In this document: positions 15,841 to 24,855 of the stretch, piece after piece
Layout of the letters: every line of letters starts with the position of its first letter
Numbering within the stretch: position 1 is the stretch's first letter
Source: a virus
Reading direction: 5' to 3' (one strand)
Length of the DNA stretch: 40,211 bases
IMG/VR virus record: IMGVR_UViG_3300005056_000227
Span: 1-40,211 of that record
Program-made: the position numbers and the translations under genes
Notes under the pieces: model-generated
The model's database searches: none
Told to the model about the DNA's origin: nothing
The model's input: the letters and a program-made list of their open reading frames with translations, nothing else

Positions 15841-18136
15841 TCTTATCGAACGGACGGTAATCGACAACTGCACCGCCGTAGATATGGCGAATCTTCCATG
15901 TCAGGCTATCGTTGCTAAACATTGAGCCATTGGTAGGGCTGTCCTGCACAAATATCTCAGGCTCTTCATTGCCATCTAAGAAACCAATCTCAATACCAGC
16001 CATATCCATTGGGTCTGCAACAAGCGACCAGTCGTTCACGTCAGACCAATACCAAACAGGTAGAATCTCTAACGCCAGTTTCTGGATAAAGGTTTCGTCG
16101 TTGTTTGTATCACGCGCAAACAGATCATAAGCAACCTGCTCAAGAGTCGGCGGCACCAATAAGTACTTAGGCCCAATACCAAGCTCCTCGCCACTACCAA
16201 GTTCCGTTTGTTGAACCATCGACAGTCGACGCGCTGCCAGGCTAATCGCATCGAGAGCAGCAGTACCAAGGTTGCCGTGACCAACGGTGAACAATGGAGT
16301 AGTGTCGTAAATGTTCGCATTAGTGCGAATCATATCCAGCACAAACTTGGCTAAAGTGCGCTTACCTGCCCGCGAGAATTTACGTGGGATTCGACTGATC
16401 AGACCAACATCATCATTGCGGATGTCTTCCAGAGCGATTGTTTCCAGACCACCTTGTTTGGTTGGCGCGTAAGTCGCTTCTTCATCGCCCGGTGATGTTA
16501 ATGCCAGGTAATCTGCCATCTTAGCAACGGTGGGCAGGTCACCATAACCGCCTAAACGAGTACGATGATTAGTGCGGAAATCAGCCAGTGGTACCGTGCT
16601 GATAATCGGGCGGTATACATCGTACTGGCCCATCTCACGATAGTCTGCAATCATCGCACGATGAATCGCATCACCCAGTAACACATCAAGGTTGCCTGCA
16701 TCAGACAAAGATTCACGGAAACGTGCTTGATCCGTATCGCGCGTCAACCCAGTAACACGAGAGTCACCCGTAATATTGACGTAGCATTCTTTAAATGACA
16801 TCAAACGTTCGCCTTTTTTCCGCATAAAAAAGCTGTCAAGCATAGCGTTAACTTTATCCGCACGGTCTTCAACCATTTCAGAGCTTGCGCCACCCATACC
16901 ATTCACCTTTCCAGATTCTGTAAACTTAGCCAGGTATTCAGCCTCGTTCTTAATCGCATCATCAACCTGCGCTTCTTTAAATGAATCCATTACAGCAAAC
17001 TGATCACGCAGTTTTTCTTTAGCTGCATCCGGTAGCTTGCTGGCAGCAACGGTTTCACGCATGTAGCTCTTGGCTTCAACCATGCGTAAACGCTTCTCCA
17101 TCTGTTCGGTTGTTACGCCGAGTTTATTATCTGCAGCTGCAGAATCATCAGATGCTGCAAGTTCACTTTCCAGCGCCTCGCGATAAGAAACTTCCAATGC
17201 GTCGTCATTGTCCACGTCCAGCCCAGTCGGGAGGACACCTTTGTTTGCCGACTTTATTTTGTCGATCATCTTATTTCGCAGTTTCATATCTGCATCACCC
17301 TCCGGGGCCTTCGCTTCGATAAAATTAATAATTCCACCACCGGCACCAGGCTCGATAATTAAATCGACACTGTCTACCTTGATGAGTTTTGTTGCGACTC
17401 GCTTGCCGCGTTGTGATTTAGCCGTACCACTGGCATCCATTGAAAAACCGAATAGGCCAGTCATTCCACGATCATGTGCTTCGCGTAACTTGGCAGGTAC
17501 ATCGCCAGCACTAGCGAGCAATGACAAATCAGCCTGCACCTCACCAGTATCTTTGTTTTTGCCTTCCACAAAACTGGCATTACTCAGCTGACCGATAAGC
17601 TGATTGAAACTTTTGCCTTTGCCTTTCAGATGCTCTTCATCCGACTTAACGAACACACGCGCACCGTTAAATAATGGCAACGCTTCACGCAAAACAGCAT
17701 CAGGATAAAAGTTGTGATTACCAGACAAACCAGCCTCAACAACTTTGATTCGCCATTTAAGGCCCTTGTCATCTTTCGACTCAAGAAACACTGTCGGCAT
17801 GTCAGAAGATTTATTTTTATCCAGGGCTTCCGCCATGCGAGCAGCTACTGGCGTGTAATCCAGAACCACCTCAGTGCCTTCGCCGATAGAAACTTGATTA
17901 TCCTCAGTTAGTGTGTATGCGTAACTGAAAAGACGGCCATCTTTATAAACAACAGCCTTATCAGTAAAAATAGCCTGCATATCAACCCAGCCGTCGACAA
18001 CGCCTGGTAAAACATGCTCTACCAGCGCCTTGCGAACCATCGACATAATGGTGCGGAAATCGCCAGCAGCGGCTTCACGCATCGCAACTTCACCTTCAAA
18101 TCCGTTGCTCGGTATTTTTTTAATCTTGTAAGTCAT
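15827..18136 (-). CDS. Fused prohead protease / major capsid protein
   Basis: The 769-residue protein joins three parts. Residues about 110-275 look like an S78-type prohead protease: H169 in KSDEEHLKG, S232 in GLFGFSMDASG and the VDSVDLIIEPGAGG segment at 254-267. Residues about 280-430 are charged and helical, like a scaffold. Residues about 430-769 are an HK97-fold-like capsid domain (MSFKECYVNITGDSRV, RISRI-type core, ending FDKSVVV). Protease, scaffold and coat are normally separate genes; fused forms are a known but less common class. The protease would cut itself away from the coat after prohead assembly. Translation starts close to a late-promoter-like palindrome. Confidence 0.88.
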   Translation of the reverse strand: MTYKIKKIPSNGFEGEVAMREAAAGDFRTIMSMVRKALVEHVLPGVVDGWVDMQAIFTDKAVVYKDGRLFSYAYTLTEDNQVSIGEGTEVVLDYTPVAARMAEALDKNKSSDMPTVFLESKDDKGLKWRIKVVEAGLSGNHNFYPDAVLREALPLFNGARVFVKSDEEHLKGKGKSFNQLIGQLSNASFVEGKNKDTGEVQADLSLLASAGDVPAKLREAHDRGMTGLFGFSMDASGTAKSQRGKRVATKLIKVDSVDLIIEPGAGGGIINFIEAKAPEGDADMKLRNKMIDKIKSANKGVLPTGLDVDNDDALEVSYREALESELAASDDSAAADNKLGVTTEQMEKRLRMVEAKSYMRETVAASKLPDAAKEKLRDQFAVMDSFKEAQVDDAIKNEAEYLAKFTESGKVNGMGGASSEMVEDRADKVNAMLDSFFMRKKGERLMSFKECYVNITGDSRVTGLTRDTDQARFRESLSDAGNLDVLLGDAIHRAMIADYREMGQYDVYRPIISTVPLADFRTNHRTRLGGYGDLPTVAKMADYLALTSPGDEEATYAPTKQGGLETIALEDIRNDDVGLISRIPRKFSRAGKRTLAKFVLDMIRTNANIYDTTPLFTVGHGNLGTAALDAISLAARRLSMVQQTELGSGEELGIGPKYLLVPPTLEQVAYDLFARDTNNDETFIQKLALEILPVWYWSDVNDWSLVADPMDMAGIEIGFLDGNEEPEIFVQDSPTNGSMFSNDSLTWKIRHIYGGAVVDYRPFDKSVVV

Positions 18137-18187
18137 CGTAACCCCAGTTATCGTCAGTCATCGTCAGTTAATAAATGTGTACTACGA

Positions 18188-18439
18188 TTACTTGGTGTGT
18201 TCCAGCTTTTCACCAGAAGTGGTTACAACAACAACCTTGTCTTCATATTCGGCAAAATTCAGCACGTCTGCTTCTCTGATAGATTCCTTTTTGGTTTTAG
18301 GAATATCGTCCTTGCCCAGTTTTGACTGACCCTTGTCATCAAGATCAGGAACAACACGATGCACCAGCTTGACGGCTTGTGCTTTTGTCATTGTTGGCTT
18401 AAAACCTTCTTTGTCTTTTTTAGTGTCTTTGGGGTCCAC
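18188..18439 (-). CDS. Small charged protein upstream of capsid gene
   Basis: An 83-residue lysine- and aspartate-rich protein (MDPKDTKKDKEGFKPT...) is the first gene after the capsid-operon promoter region. GTG at 18439 follows CCGGAGACC, a good ribosome-binding site. Charge and position suggest a scaffold or head accessory role, but no family is recognised. It ends in a short beta-like VVVVTTSGEKLEH segment. Confidence 0.7.
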   Translation of the reverse strand: MDPKDTKKDKEGFKPTMTKAQAVKLVHRVVPDLDDKGQSKLGKDDIPKTKKESIREADVLNFAEYEDKVVVVTTSGEKLEHTK

Positions 18440-18515
18440 GGCGGTCTCCGGTTAATTGATTATTTGAATAAATAAAAACATCAGAGCCAGACTTTACCCA
18501 CGCGCAAGTAAAAGC

Positions 18516-18536
18516 TACATTAAAGCGCTTTAATAA
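18516..18536 (-). promoter_or_regulatory. Late palindrome upstream of the capsid operon
   Basis: ATTAAAGCGCTTTAAT (18519-18534) is a perfect 16-bp palindrome. The surrounding 21 bases are identical to those at 29795-29815 upstream of the endolysin gene. It lies about 80 bp before the first start codon and directly after an intrinsic terminator, so a promoter is needed here. It is the best candidate for a Mor- or C-like activator site. Confidence 0.6.
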
Positions 18537-18565
18537 TTAGCAAGGCGGTGTATAAAAAAGATGAC

Positions 18566-18595
18566 GGAAACAAAACAGCGCACGGATGTGCGCTG
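18566..18595 (-). terminator. Intrinsic terminator of the portal-gpF transcript
   Basis: On the - strand CAGCGCAC and GTGCGCTG form a perfect 8-bp stem with a four-base loop. It is followed immediately by TTTTGTTT. It lies about 50 bp after the stop of the 60-residue gene at 18643 and just before the palindrome and the capsid operon. Confidence 0.85.
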
Positions 18596-18642
18596 GCGGT
18601 GAAGTAATAGATTAACGATTCTGGTTTTTTATTGCAATATTA

Positions 18643-18825
18643 TTATTTATTGTCTCTTGCGCTCTTTAAATGCATCTGCAAATAATCCCTGGCAATTCTT
18701 CGTTGGTCTTCAGTCAGTGAGTTTGCATAAACAGGCAGACTTAACTTGGCGCATCGATGCAAGTACACAATGTGCTCGTTTATTTTATGCTGGTCGTCGC
18801 CGTGTAAAGAGTTTTCATGGATCAC
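18643..18825 (-). CDS. Small protein after head morphogenesis gene
   Basis: A 60-residue protein starts by ATGA overlap with the stop of the gpF-like gene, so translation is coupled. It is mostly helical (LPVYANSLTEDQRRIARDYLQMHLKSA). The coupling and its place at the end of the portal transcript support expression. No family is recognised. Confidence 0.6.
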   Translation of the reverse strand: MIHENSLHGDDQHKINEHIVYLHRCAKLSLPVYANSLTEDQRRIARDYLQMHLKSARDNK

Positions 18826-19736
18826 GCAGCGCGCCCCTGAAGTTCAGCATCCAGCGCACGCTTAAACGCATTCTTCTTCAGCTCATCATCAGTAAATGGA
18901 ACACGGCCGGGGTTCTTCACTTCCCAATCATCCATAAAGGGCAAAGACTCACAACCACAATTTACACGCTCACCCACTGGTGCTGCCGGGTCACGAGGAA
19001 ACATCAATGACACACTGCCCGTTTTAGCGTACAACTTGAACGGTTTATCCTGGTCAACAATCTGCCCATCGGCAGCATCGTGATGAATACGCGAGTGAAT
19101 CTTGCCGCTACGCCGCCACTGTTTTTTAAGGCCCGGTAAAATCTCACTAGCCTGTTTCATCCGTGCCTGGGTGGCAACCGAAAAAGCACCGCCTAACTCG
19201 GTACGCAAAACCATAATGGCGCGTGAGCGGCCAGACTTTAAAAAGGCAGATATATTATTAATGGCATCCTGCTGGCTTTTAGCGCCGATAGCCACCAGCC
19301 CAAGCTCACTGTTTACACTATTAGCAATAGTCATACTAATATCTTTCATCCGCCCCGTCATAAAGGTGCGCATCGCAATCAGTTGCCGAGTATCGATGGC
19401 TGGCAATACAGCAGAAATTTGCAAGCCAGCAGCAGCAACAGGTTTATCGATCAGGTCAACCCCTTGCTGCCAGATTTCATTTGATGCTGTTGATACTTTC
19501 TGCGCGCTGAGCGTGCCGATCTCATCCATCGCGGTATTAATAGAATTTTGTAACTGCGGTAAATTCCACGCCTGAAAATCAGTCGGCGTAGCAGCCAGTG
19601 TAGCGCTGATCTGTGTCGAGGCTAGCGCCAGCAAACGCTCAATTTCTGTAAGAGTGTTACGCTGAATGGCTGTTTTTCCTTTAATTATTTTCGCCCTTTC
19701 CTTGTTAAAAACCTTATTGCGTTCGTCGTCATTCAC
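18822..19736 (-). CDS. Mu gpF / SPP1 gp7-like head morphogenesis protein
   Basis: A 304-residue minor head protein has the family's C-terminal pattern near residues 205-270: KKQWRRSGKIHSRIHHDAADGQ, VSLMFPRDPAAPVGERVNCGCE and FPF-like end. The N-terminal two thirds are helical. These proteins sit inside the head near the portal in low numbers. The gene follows the portal by three small genes, as expected from Mu (gp29-gp30). It overlaps its downstream neighbour by four bases. Confidence 0.85.
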   Translation of the reverse strand: MNDDERNKVFNKERAKIIKGKTAIQRNTLTEIERLLALASTQISATLAATPTDFQAWNLPQLQNSINTAMDEIGTLSAQKVSTASNEIWQQGVDLIDKPVAAAGLQISAVLPAIDTRQLIAMRTFMTGRMKDISMTIANSVNSELGLVAIGAKSQQDAINNISAFLKSGRSRAIMVLRTELGGAFSVATQARMKQASEILPGLKKQWRRSGKIHSRIHHDAADGQIVDQDKPFKLYAKTGSVSLMFPRDPAAPVGERVNCGCESLPFMDDWEVKNPGRVPFTDDELKKNAFKRALDAELQGRAA

Positions 19737-20011
19737 AACGGTTGCGCCTGATCAAACTTATCAGCAGGATAAAGCGTCACTAACTTATCGTCGGCAACCA
19801 CTAAAATCAGGGCAGAGTGTAGCTTGCTCTGGCTCGGCACCCGCAGATACCTGGTGCGCGCATTAGCATCATCAATTTTTTTATAAATGTTTCGAGGCGG
19901 GTCGATTAGTTGAGATTGTTCGATAGCGTCCTGCAATTGCTCAAGGTCAAGCAACCAGGGCGCACGTTCTCGAACGCGGGCAATAAAGTGACTGGATATG
20001 GCGTAGATCAT
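19733..20011 (-). CDS. Small head-module protein, unknown function
   Basis: The 92-residue protein starts at ATG 20011 in an ATGA overlap with the membrane protein gene (a start eight codons upstream is also possible). It contains SHFIARVRERAPWLLDLEQLQDAI and ALILVVADDKLVTLYPAD. The alpha/beta pattern and the H-F-x-x-R-x-x-E motif resemble small toxin-like or RelE-like folds only faintly. It overlaps the gpF gene by four bases. Confidence 0.65.
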   Translation of the reverse strand: MIYAISSHFIARVRERAPWLLDLEQLQDAIEQSQLIDPPRNIYKKIDDANARTRYLRVPSQSKLHSALILVVADDKLVTLYPADKFDQAQPL

Positions 20012-20202
20012 GTGACCGCCAGAAAAACCACCCACACAACCAGTGATGCAAAGGTTGCAAGGCCGAACGTATAAATACCCTCAATGCCGCTTAAGAAACT
20101 CTCATCCGCATCAGGCGTTACTCGCCACGCCCAGGCATAAGCAATCAATGTAATTAAAAATGGCAGCAACCACCAGCCTGCAGTTACAGTAAGTGAATAC
20201 AT
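20008..20202 (-). CDS. Small two-span membrane protein
   Basis: A 64-residue protein has two hydrophobic spans, near residues 8-26 (AGWWLLPFLITLIAYAWAW) and 44-63 (YTFGLATFASLVVWVVFLAV), joined by an acidic loop. It lies just after the portal gene with a 2-bp gap. A membrane protein is unusual inside a head cluster. It may be a second holin-like or superinfection-related protein, but nothing in the sequence decides this. Confidence 0.65.
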   Translation of the reverse strand: MYSLTVTAGWWLLPFLITLIAYAWAWRVTPDADESFLSGIEGIYTFGLATFASLVVWVVFLAVT

Positions 20203-20204
20203 AA

Positions 20205-21668
20205 CTAACCATCCTTGCCAGCGGCTGGCTCTTTAAAAGCATCCTCTTCTTTTTCACTGCCTGCTTCCTTCAGCGCATTTACAAGTTCTGTTTTCGCATC
20301 AAATTCAACACCTAGCCGCGAGGTAATTTTCTCGATGATCTGTAGACCACGCTCTTTAGTCATTAATCCCTGAGTAATAGCTGCGGCCACACCCATTACC
20401 ACCTGCGTTAATGCCGTCGCATATTTACTAACATCTTTAGACACCATTTCAGGAAACTGCACTTCGAACTTATAAATATCATCGCGCATATCAGGTTCGC
20501 CGCCCATCGACAGCTCTGATTGCCTAATCGCGTAGGTAATCACCTCACACAACATGTATTTAATAAACTGGCGACGCATGGCCATCACTTTAAAAGTCGG
20601 CTCACCCATCTCGCCAGCCGTTGCACGGTTTACATCACCGCCACCGCCAAACCAGTGTTCAGGAATGGACGCACCGCCCAGGCTATGATTTCTAAATGTC
20701 CTGGCATTTTTTTCAGTATCTTCCGACCCCAGATCAGGAGACTCTGTCCTCCATTCTTCAGAATCGTTGTGTACGCGAACACTGCCAGGGTTTGGCACGC
20801 GAATCTCTTGTGCTCTTTTTTTAATTTCTTCAGGCGTTGCATTTTTCAGCGTGACATCCCAGATGAATGCACGGGCAAACGAACTGCGCTCAAGCTCACC
20901 GAACAAAAATTGCTCATAAGCATCCAGCCAGTCGATCTGTGGCAGCAGATCAGAACGGCCTCGTGTACTAGTCGACAAACTATTTACATTAAAGTAGAAG
21001 CATTCACCGGTATCAAACGTCTCACGAATTTCCACCGTACGTTGTGTAAATAGATCATTGTCATTGCCGTTAACGATCACACGATAACGTCGGGCGCGAC
21101 CCTTGCGATCTTTTTTGGTGATAACGCCAATAGGCTGTTCAGGATTATCCGGATCCATCACCACTGTTTCGATAACAACAGGATCCAGATAACCTAAACG
21201 AACATGGCCATTAAATTCATTTACAAAAGTTGGCCAGCACTGCTCGCCAAATAAACCAAGCTCACGCACCTTTTTAATTAGCTTAATGTCCATGCGATTG
21301 ATCGGATCAAACCAGAAACTCTCAATCACTTCGCTAACCGTTTCATCGTCAGCGGTAACCGTCACACCCTCAGCCAACATAAATGCAATCGGCAACTCGA
21401 CGATGCGGTTTGCAAGCATGTTCGATTCCCACAAATACACGCCCAAATCAACCATCCGCTTTTGCGTCATCGGTGCCAGGTCGCGGTGGCTGTCACCGGT
21501 TAGTTTTCGCCAGTCGGCATCGTCAACGTCGATGGTCTGGCCATACGCTTCACGAAATGGCACTATATTGCTGGGAATGCTTTTTTCGGCCTCCAGCACA
21601 TCGACCAACACCTGATCATTCAGTGCGTTTGCCAGCCGTGTTCGGATATCTTCTTTCACTACCGCCAT
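20205..21668 (-). CDS. Phage portal protein
   Basis: A 487-residue protein lies between the packaging/structural genes and the gpF-like gene. It has portal-type features: LWESNMLANRIVELPIAFMLAEG near residues 78-100, a RYRVIVNGNDNDLF-type clip/stem region, HSLGGASIPEHWFGGGGDVNRATA near 330-355, and a C-terminal helical crown. A dodecamer of this protein would form the DNA entry pore and bind the terminase. A 187-bp leader with a palindrome-like element precedes it. Confidence 0.85.
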   Translation of the reverse strand: MAVVKEDIRTRLANALNDQVLVDVLEAEKSIPSNIVPFREAYGQTIDVDDADWRKLTGDSHRDLAPMTQKRMVDLGVYLWESNMLANRIVELPIAFMLAEGVTVTADDETVSEVIESFWFDPINRMDIKLIKKVRELGLFGEQCWPTFVNEFNGHVRLGYLDPVVIETVVMDPDNPEQPIGVITKKDRKGRARRYRVIVNGNDNDLFTQRTVEIRETFDTGECFYFNVNSLSTSTRGRSDLLPQIDWLDAYEQFLFGELERSSFARAFIWDVTLKNATPEEIKKRAQEIRVPNPGSVRVHNDSEEWRTESPDLGSEDTEKNARTFRNHSLGGASIPEHWFGGGGDVNRATAGEMGEPTFKVMAMRRQFIKYMLCEVITYAIRQSELSMGGEPDMRDDIYKFEVQFPEMVSKDVSKYATALTQVVMGVAAAITQGLMTKERGLQIIEKITSRLGVEFDAKTELVNALKEAGSEKEEDAFKEPAAGKDG

Positions 21669-21855
21669 AATTTCCTCAAATTCGGGACTGCGTCACAAGC
21701 CAGACCCATTGTGTTCCGCTTTATAAAACGTTTATAAACTAAGATCATGATGAACCGTTGCCATTACCCCTTTATTATTTTAAAAAACGCTCACAGCACT
21801 TTTTTTAAAAGTCAGCGATCTTGATTTAAGTTGCTGCATCATCCTGCTTTGGCTT
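21669..21855 (-). other. Leader before the portal operon
   Basis: This 187-bp AT-rich gap lies between the 123-residue gene and the portal gene, both on the - strand. It contains a TTATAAA/TTTATAA inverted repeat (21721-21737) and a weak A-rich/T-rich hairpin, AAAAAACGCTCACAGCACTT, at about 21783-21802, which could terminate the upstream transcript. No coding frame is evident. Confidence 0.45.
21721..21737 (-). promoter_or_regulatory. Inverted repeat upstream of portal gene, possible late-promoter element
   Basis: TTATAAA-ACG-TTTATAA is a 7-bp inverted repeat with a 3-nt centre, 53 bp before the portal start codon. Its form (AT arms around a CG centre) is similar to the late palindromes at 18.5 and 29.8 kb, but the sequence is not identical. 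Confidence 0.35.
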
Positions 21856-22227
21856 TTAAAATCTTCGTAAAAGAATCTTTACAGCTAAAGCCATGCCCAT
21901 ATTAAGACCTGTGCTAATAGCCGCTTTGTGTGTCATTAACGTAAGAGTTACCGCTTTAACACCCGTGTTTATCCTCGCTGCATAAGTAATTAATGTTAAT
22001 ACCTTGGCAGTAACATTAATATTCACCGTTGCGTTTTTATCTACCCAAAACGTTGGCTCGAAAAACTGAGACTTGAAAAATGTATTACCAAAAAAGTTAT
22101 TAACAAATTCTATACCCTGAAATACTGTTACCGGGTAAGTAACCAACGTCAACGCACGATTAGTTACGTTAATCTGTGTGGCAGTTACTTGCCATGTATT
22201 AACGAGTGACCATGTATTGACTAACAT
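21856..22227 (-). CDS. Small repetitive protein of the surface module
   Basis: A 123-residue protein has three similar segments, NRALTLVTYPV, AKVLTLITYAARINTG and AVTLTLMTHKAAISTG, so it is built of an imperfect repeat of about 20 residues. It is rich in T, N, V and F. It ends a block of six structural-looking genes. The function is unknown; beta-structured surface protein is the best guess. Confidence 0.6.
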   Translation of the reverse strand: MLVNTWSLVNTWQVTATQINVTNRALTLVTYPVTVFQGIEFVNNFFGNTFFKSQFFEPTFWVDKNATVNINVTAKVLTLITYAARINTGVKAVTLTLMTHKAAISTGLNMGMALAVKILLRRF

Positions 22228-22228
22228 T

Positions 22229-23416
22229 TTATATCACCGATGCCGTCGTGTAACATACAGCCGTTCTATTAGTACCTGCGGGTGCAAGCGCCCAATCCCC
22301 TATAATAATCAATAATGGATCGTTATTACTAACGACAACGTCATTCAAGTCAATAACAAGATTACCAGATGCGTCCGTAGACTCACCTATTCCTTGTTTT
22401 AAAATAGTCATTGTCGAAAGGTCATGACCAGCAAAAACACAATAATCCAGTCCTGCAAGATTTTCGCCTCCTGCTATCGCTGGAAATGTTGCAGTCTGAA
22501 TTGCAGCCAGTGTTGTACTTGTATACGTATCGGATATACCACCCACCGTAACAATAGTATCGACGGCTGTTGCATTACTTGCTGATGATGTATGTCTTGC
22601 TGTAATTACGTCATTAGCCACACAATTACCGGGAGCTGTGGAGTAAGCGCCGCCGTTGATTGAACATGTGCCGTTAACGGAAGTAACTGGCGCTGGTGCA
22701 TTTATACCTGTAATTGTAACGCCAGCAGAAGTAATGACCGAAGACAAAGCTACATCTGTTTGATCGACAAAACTAAAAGGATCGGGTGCTGTATCCAAAG
22801 CAGATTCAACTAAGGAGAAATGCGTACTGTAAGTAAGGTCTGTTGCAGCGGAGCCTGTTATATCTACGTTTCCAACTAAGGTTTCCCCCGCTGAAATTTT
22901 ATATGCCATTGCAGATACTTGATTCGTTCCTGCTCCGAGAACACCAATATAGCCTTGAGTCGCAGATATATAAGCACCTGTGCTTGCTCTGTCCATGCCG
23001 CCGTGAACGAAACTAATTGCGTTAGCCGCTAATACAACGCCGTTAACATCGCAACGTAAAAAAGCATTTGAAGCACTATAACCTCTGGTAAGTGCTGCAT
23101 CAGCAACTAAGTTATTGTCTGCCCGTAAAATATAAAGAATTATGTGTGTGCGATTAATCGCGCTATTAAATGTCCATGTTGGTGATGGGCGCAAAGCTGT
23201 TAATTTTGTATAGTGCGTAACTACTTTCGCTGTTTCAGATACAACATCATAATCATCTGTAAAATCCCACGCTTCGCCGGGGGTGGCAACTGCTACACCG
23301 TCTCTATGTACCACGGCAACCATATAGTCGCCTACTTGGTGGGTAATGCCGTGAGTAAAAGTTGCCGAGCCTGTTTCAGCTTCAAAAACTGCACTACCTA
23401 TTACTGTAATCGCCAT
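22229..23416 (-). CDS. Surface-type structural protein with Ig-like repeat domain
   Basis: A 395-residue protein has an N-terminal beta domain (AITVIGSAVFEAETGSATF). Near residues 235-300 it has an Ig-like domain of the type found in bacterial surface proteins (GVTITGINAPAPVTSVNGTC, then CSINGGAYSTAPGNC). The C-terminal part is also beta-rich and ends WALAPAGTNRTAVCYTTASV. Such domains bind surfaces or decorate heads. It overlaps the previous gene by one base (TAATG). A head or tail decoration protein is inferred. Confidence 0.65.
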   Translation of the reverse strand: MAITVIGSAVFEAETGSATFTHGITHQVGDYMVAVVHRDGVAVATPGEAWDFTDDYDVVSETAKVVTHYTKLTALRPSPTWTFNSAINRTHIILYILRADNNLVADAALTRGYSASNAFLRCDVNGVVLAANAISFVHGGMDRASTGAYISATQGYIGVLGAGTNQVSAMAYKISAGETLVGNVDITGSAATDLTYSTHFSLVESALDTAPDPFSFVDQTDVALSSVITSAGVTITGINAPAPVTSVNGTCSINGGAYSTAPGNCVANDVITARHTSSASNATAVDTIVTVGGISDTYTSTTLAAIQTATFPAIAGGENLAGLDYCVFAGHDLSTMTILKQGIGESTDASGNLVIDLNDVVVSNNDPLLIIIGDWALAPAGTNRTAVCYTTASVI

Positions 23417-24531
23417 TACGTTGCTCCTACACCTGTGTTATCTGTATTACCCGCGACATGATTATGTCCAATTCGTTTTGTGCTTATCACTAAATCATTT
23501 ATCCAAATACCATTATTGCCATCAATTGTTCCCGGTGTATCCCAGTTTCCGTTAACAAATTGCAAATTGTCAAACAATACTAAAAAGTTATAACCTGATC
23601 CGCGTGATGCCGTTGGAATTTCTCCTGGTAATAGATCAGCTAAAACGGGTGTTGGTGCTTTAGGCCTCATATCGACAATAGGTATTTGCTCAACGCCATC
23701 GAACCAGATTTGATAAACACCGTCATTTGCAGTATCACTGGTAGCTAACTTACATCTCCATTCTATTGTGTGCCACGTCTGAGTTGTGTTATTGACAAGG
23801 ATACGTGTTGTTTTATCAAAATCCCACGCACCAGAACCCATATTATTAAGTGCGCCAGGAGTGCCAACATAGCTGGCTTTAAAACCGTCGTAATAATCAA
23901 TAGAGTATCTAGCTCCGTTAGCACTGCCACCACTTAATGGAAGCCCTGTTGCATCGAAGTTTGCAGCGAACGTTCCACCCGCATACACACCCCAAGTTGC
24001 CGTACCACCAAAATTCATTACTGCAAAACCAGAATCTGCTCTATTTTCTGTGACACCTGCGCTAACAGGTCCGTTGTTTTGCCATAATCTAGCCCATTTC
24101 CAATAAGCAAAATCGTCAATCGCAGTATCACCCATTAAGATGTTATTAGGCAGCCTCACGCGATAACGAAGAAAAATCTCGTCATACCCAGTATTTTGAT
24201 CGTCTGTTAAATGTTTAAATAACTGTGTTACAGGTTGAGATAAATCGCCCCACTCAAAACGCATCGCAACTGACCCTGCAACACCCTCACCGGCAACACC
24301 ATAAATACGACCATTACCCTCAATCAATGTACCACTAAATCCCTCTGGCTTTATTGAGGCTATATTTGTCCACGGAAATGACGTTGGCCCGGTATGTGCA
24401 AAAGCGGCATCGTTAACAAAATTGGTTTCAAAAATAATACCAGCGAGCGGAGGCAGCACAGGGGCTATAAAATTACTACTAGAACCTGTGTTTGCTCCAA
24501 CACTATCACCTGTACTATCACCCATACTCAT
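23416..24531 (-). CDS. Lectin/LamG-like surface structural protein
   Basis: A 371-residue protein begins MSMGDSTGDSVGANTGSSS at ATG 24531, chosen because AAGG stands eight bases upstream and the previous gene ends at 24534. After a disordered serine/glycine start and a proline hinge (APVLPPLAG), the remaining 340 residues resemble a concanavalin-like jelly roll as in polysaccharide-binding domains: WARLWQNNGPV, VNNTTQTWHTIEWRCKLA and GVYQIWFDGVEQI. Binding of host polysaccharide is a reasonable inference. Confidence 0.65.
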   Translation of the reverse strand: MSMGDSTGDSVGANTGSSSNFIAPVLPPLAGIIFETNFVNDAAFAHTGPTSFPWTNIASIKPEGFSGTLIEGNGRIYGVAGEGVAGSVAMRFEWGDLSQPVTQLFKHLTDDQNTGYDEIFLRYRVRLPNNILMGDTAIDDFAYWKWARLWQNNGPVSAGVTENRADSGFAVMNFGGTATWGVYAGGTFAANFDATGLPLSGGSANGARYSIDYYDGFKASYVGTPGALNNMGSGAWDFDKTTRILVNNTTQTWHTIEWRCKLATSDTANDGVYQIWFDGVEQIPIVDMRPKAPTPVLADLLPGEIPTASRGSGYNFLVLFDNLQFVNGNWDTPGTIDGNNGIWINDLVISTKRIGHNHVAGNTDNTGVGAT

Positions 24532-24533
24532 AA

Positions 24534-24848
24534 TTAAAACCTTGCGTTTGCATGATTGCCTGTAGCGACTATCATGCCGTTGTCTATAAATGCTGTACCA
24601 ACAGAATCCTGTATAACAATAGCTATTACTTGTCTCTCTGTACGCGATGCAAGACTCGGAGTCCATTTATAACAGCCTTGACTTACGGCAACACATTCAG
24701 CGCTTATGTCAATATCAGCGTCACCATCAACAATTAAAAGCACATCACCGGTAACAAAAACATGTCCTGCAATTCTATTTCCCGCAGAATCTACGAGAAA
24801 GAAATAAAGTGGCTCGACAGAACCATACGTATGTAAATCATGACTCAT
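24534..24848 (-). CDS. Small beta-rich structural protein
   Basis: A 104-residue protein starts SHDLHTYGSVEPLYFFLVDSAG and has the pattern of short phage structural proteins found next to fibre genes (EPLYF, then VFVTGDVLLI, then CYKWTPSL). It is directly followed by the lectin-like gene. Role in the surface module is inferred from context. Confidence 0.6.
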   Translation of the reverse strand: MSHDLHTYGSVEPLYFFLVDSAGNRIAGHVFVTGDVLLIVDGDADIDISAECVAVSQGCYKWTPSLASRTERQVIAIVIQDSVGTAFIDNGMIVATGNHANARF

Positions 24849-24855
24849 AAATCAC

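Noticed and set aside
20520-21053. 177-codon + strand frame opposite the portal gene
   Set aside because: Shadow of a supported gene; no ribosome-binding site and no recognisable domain.
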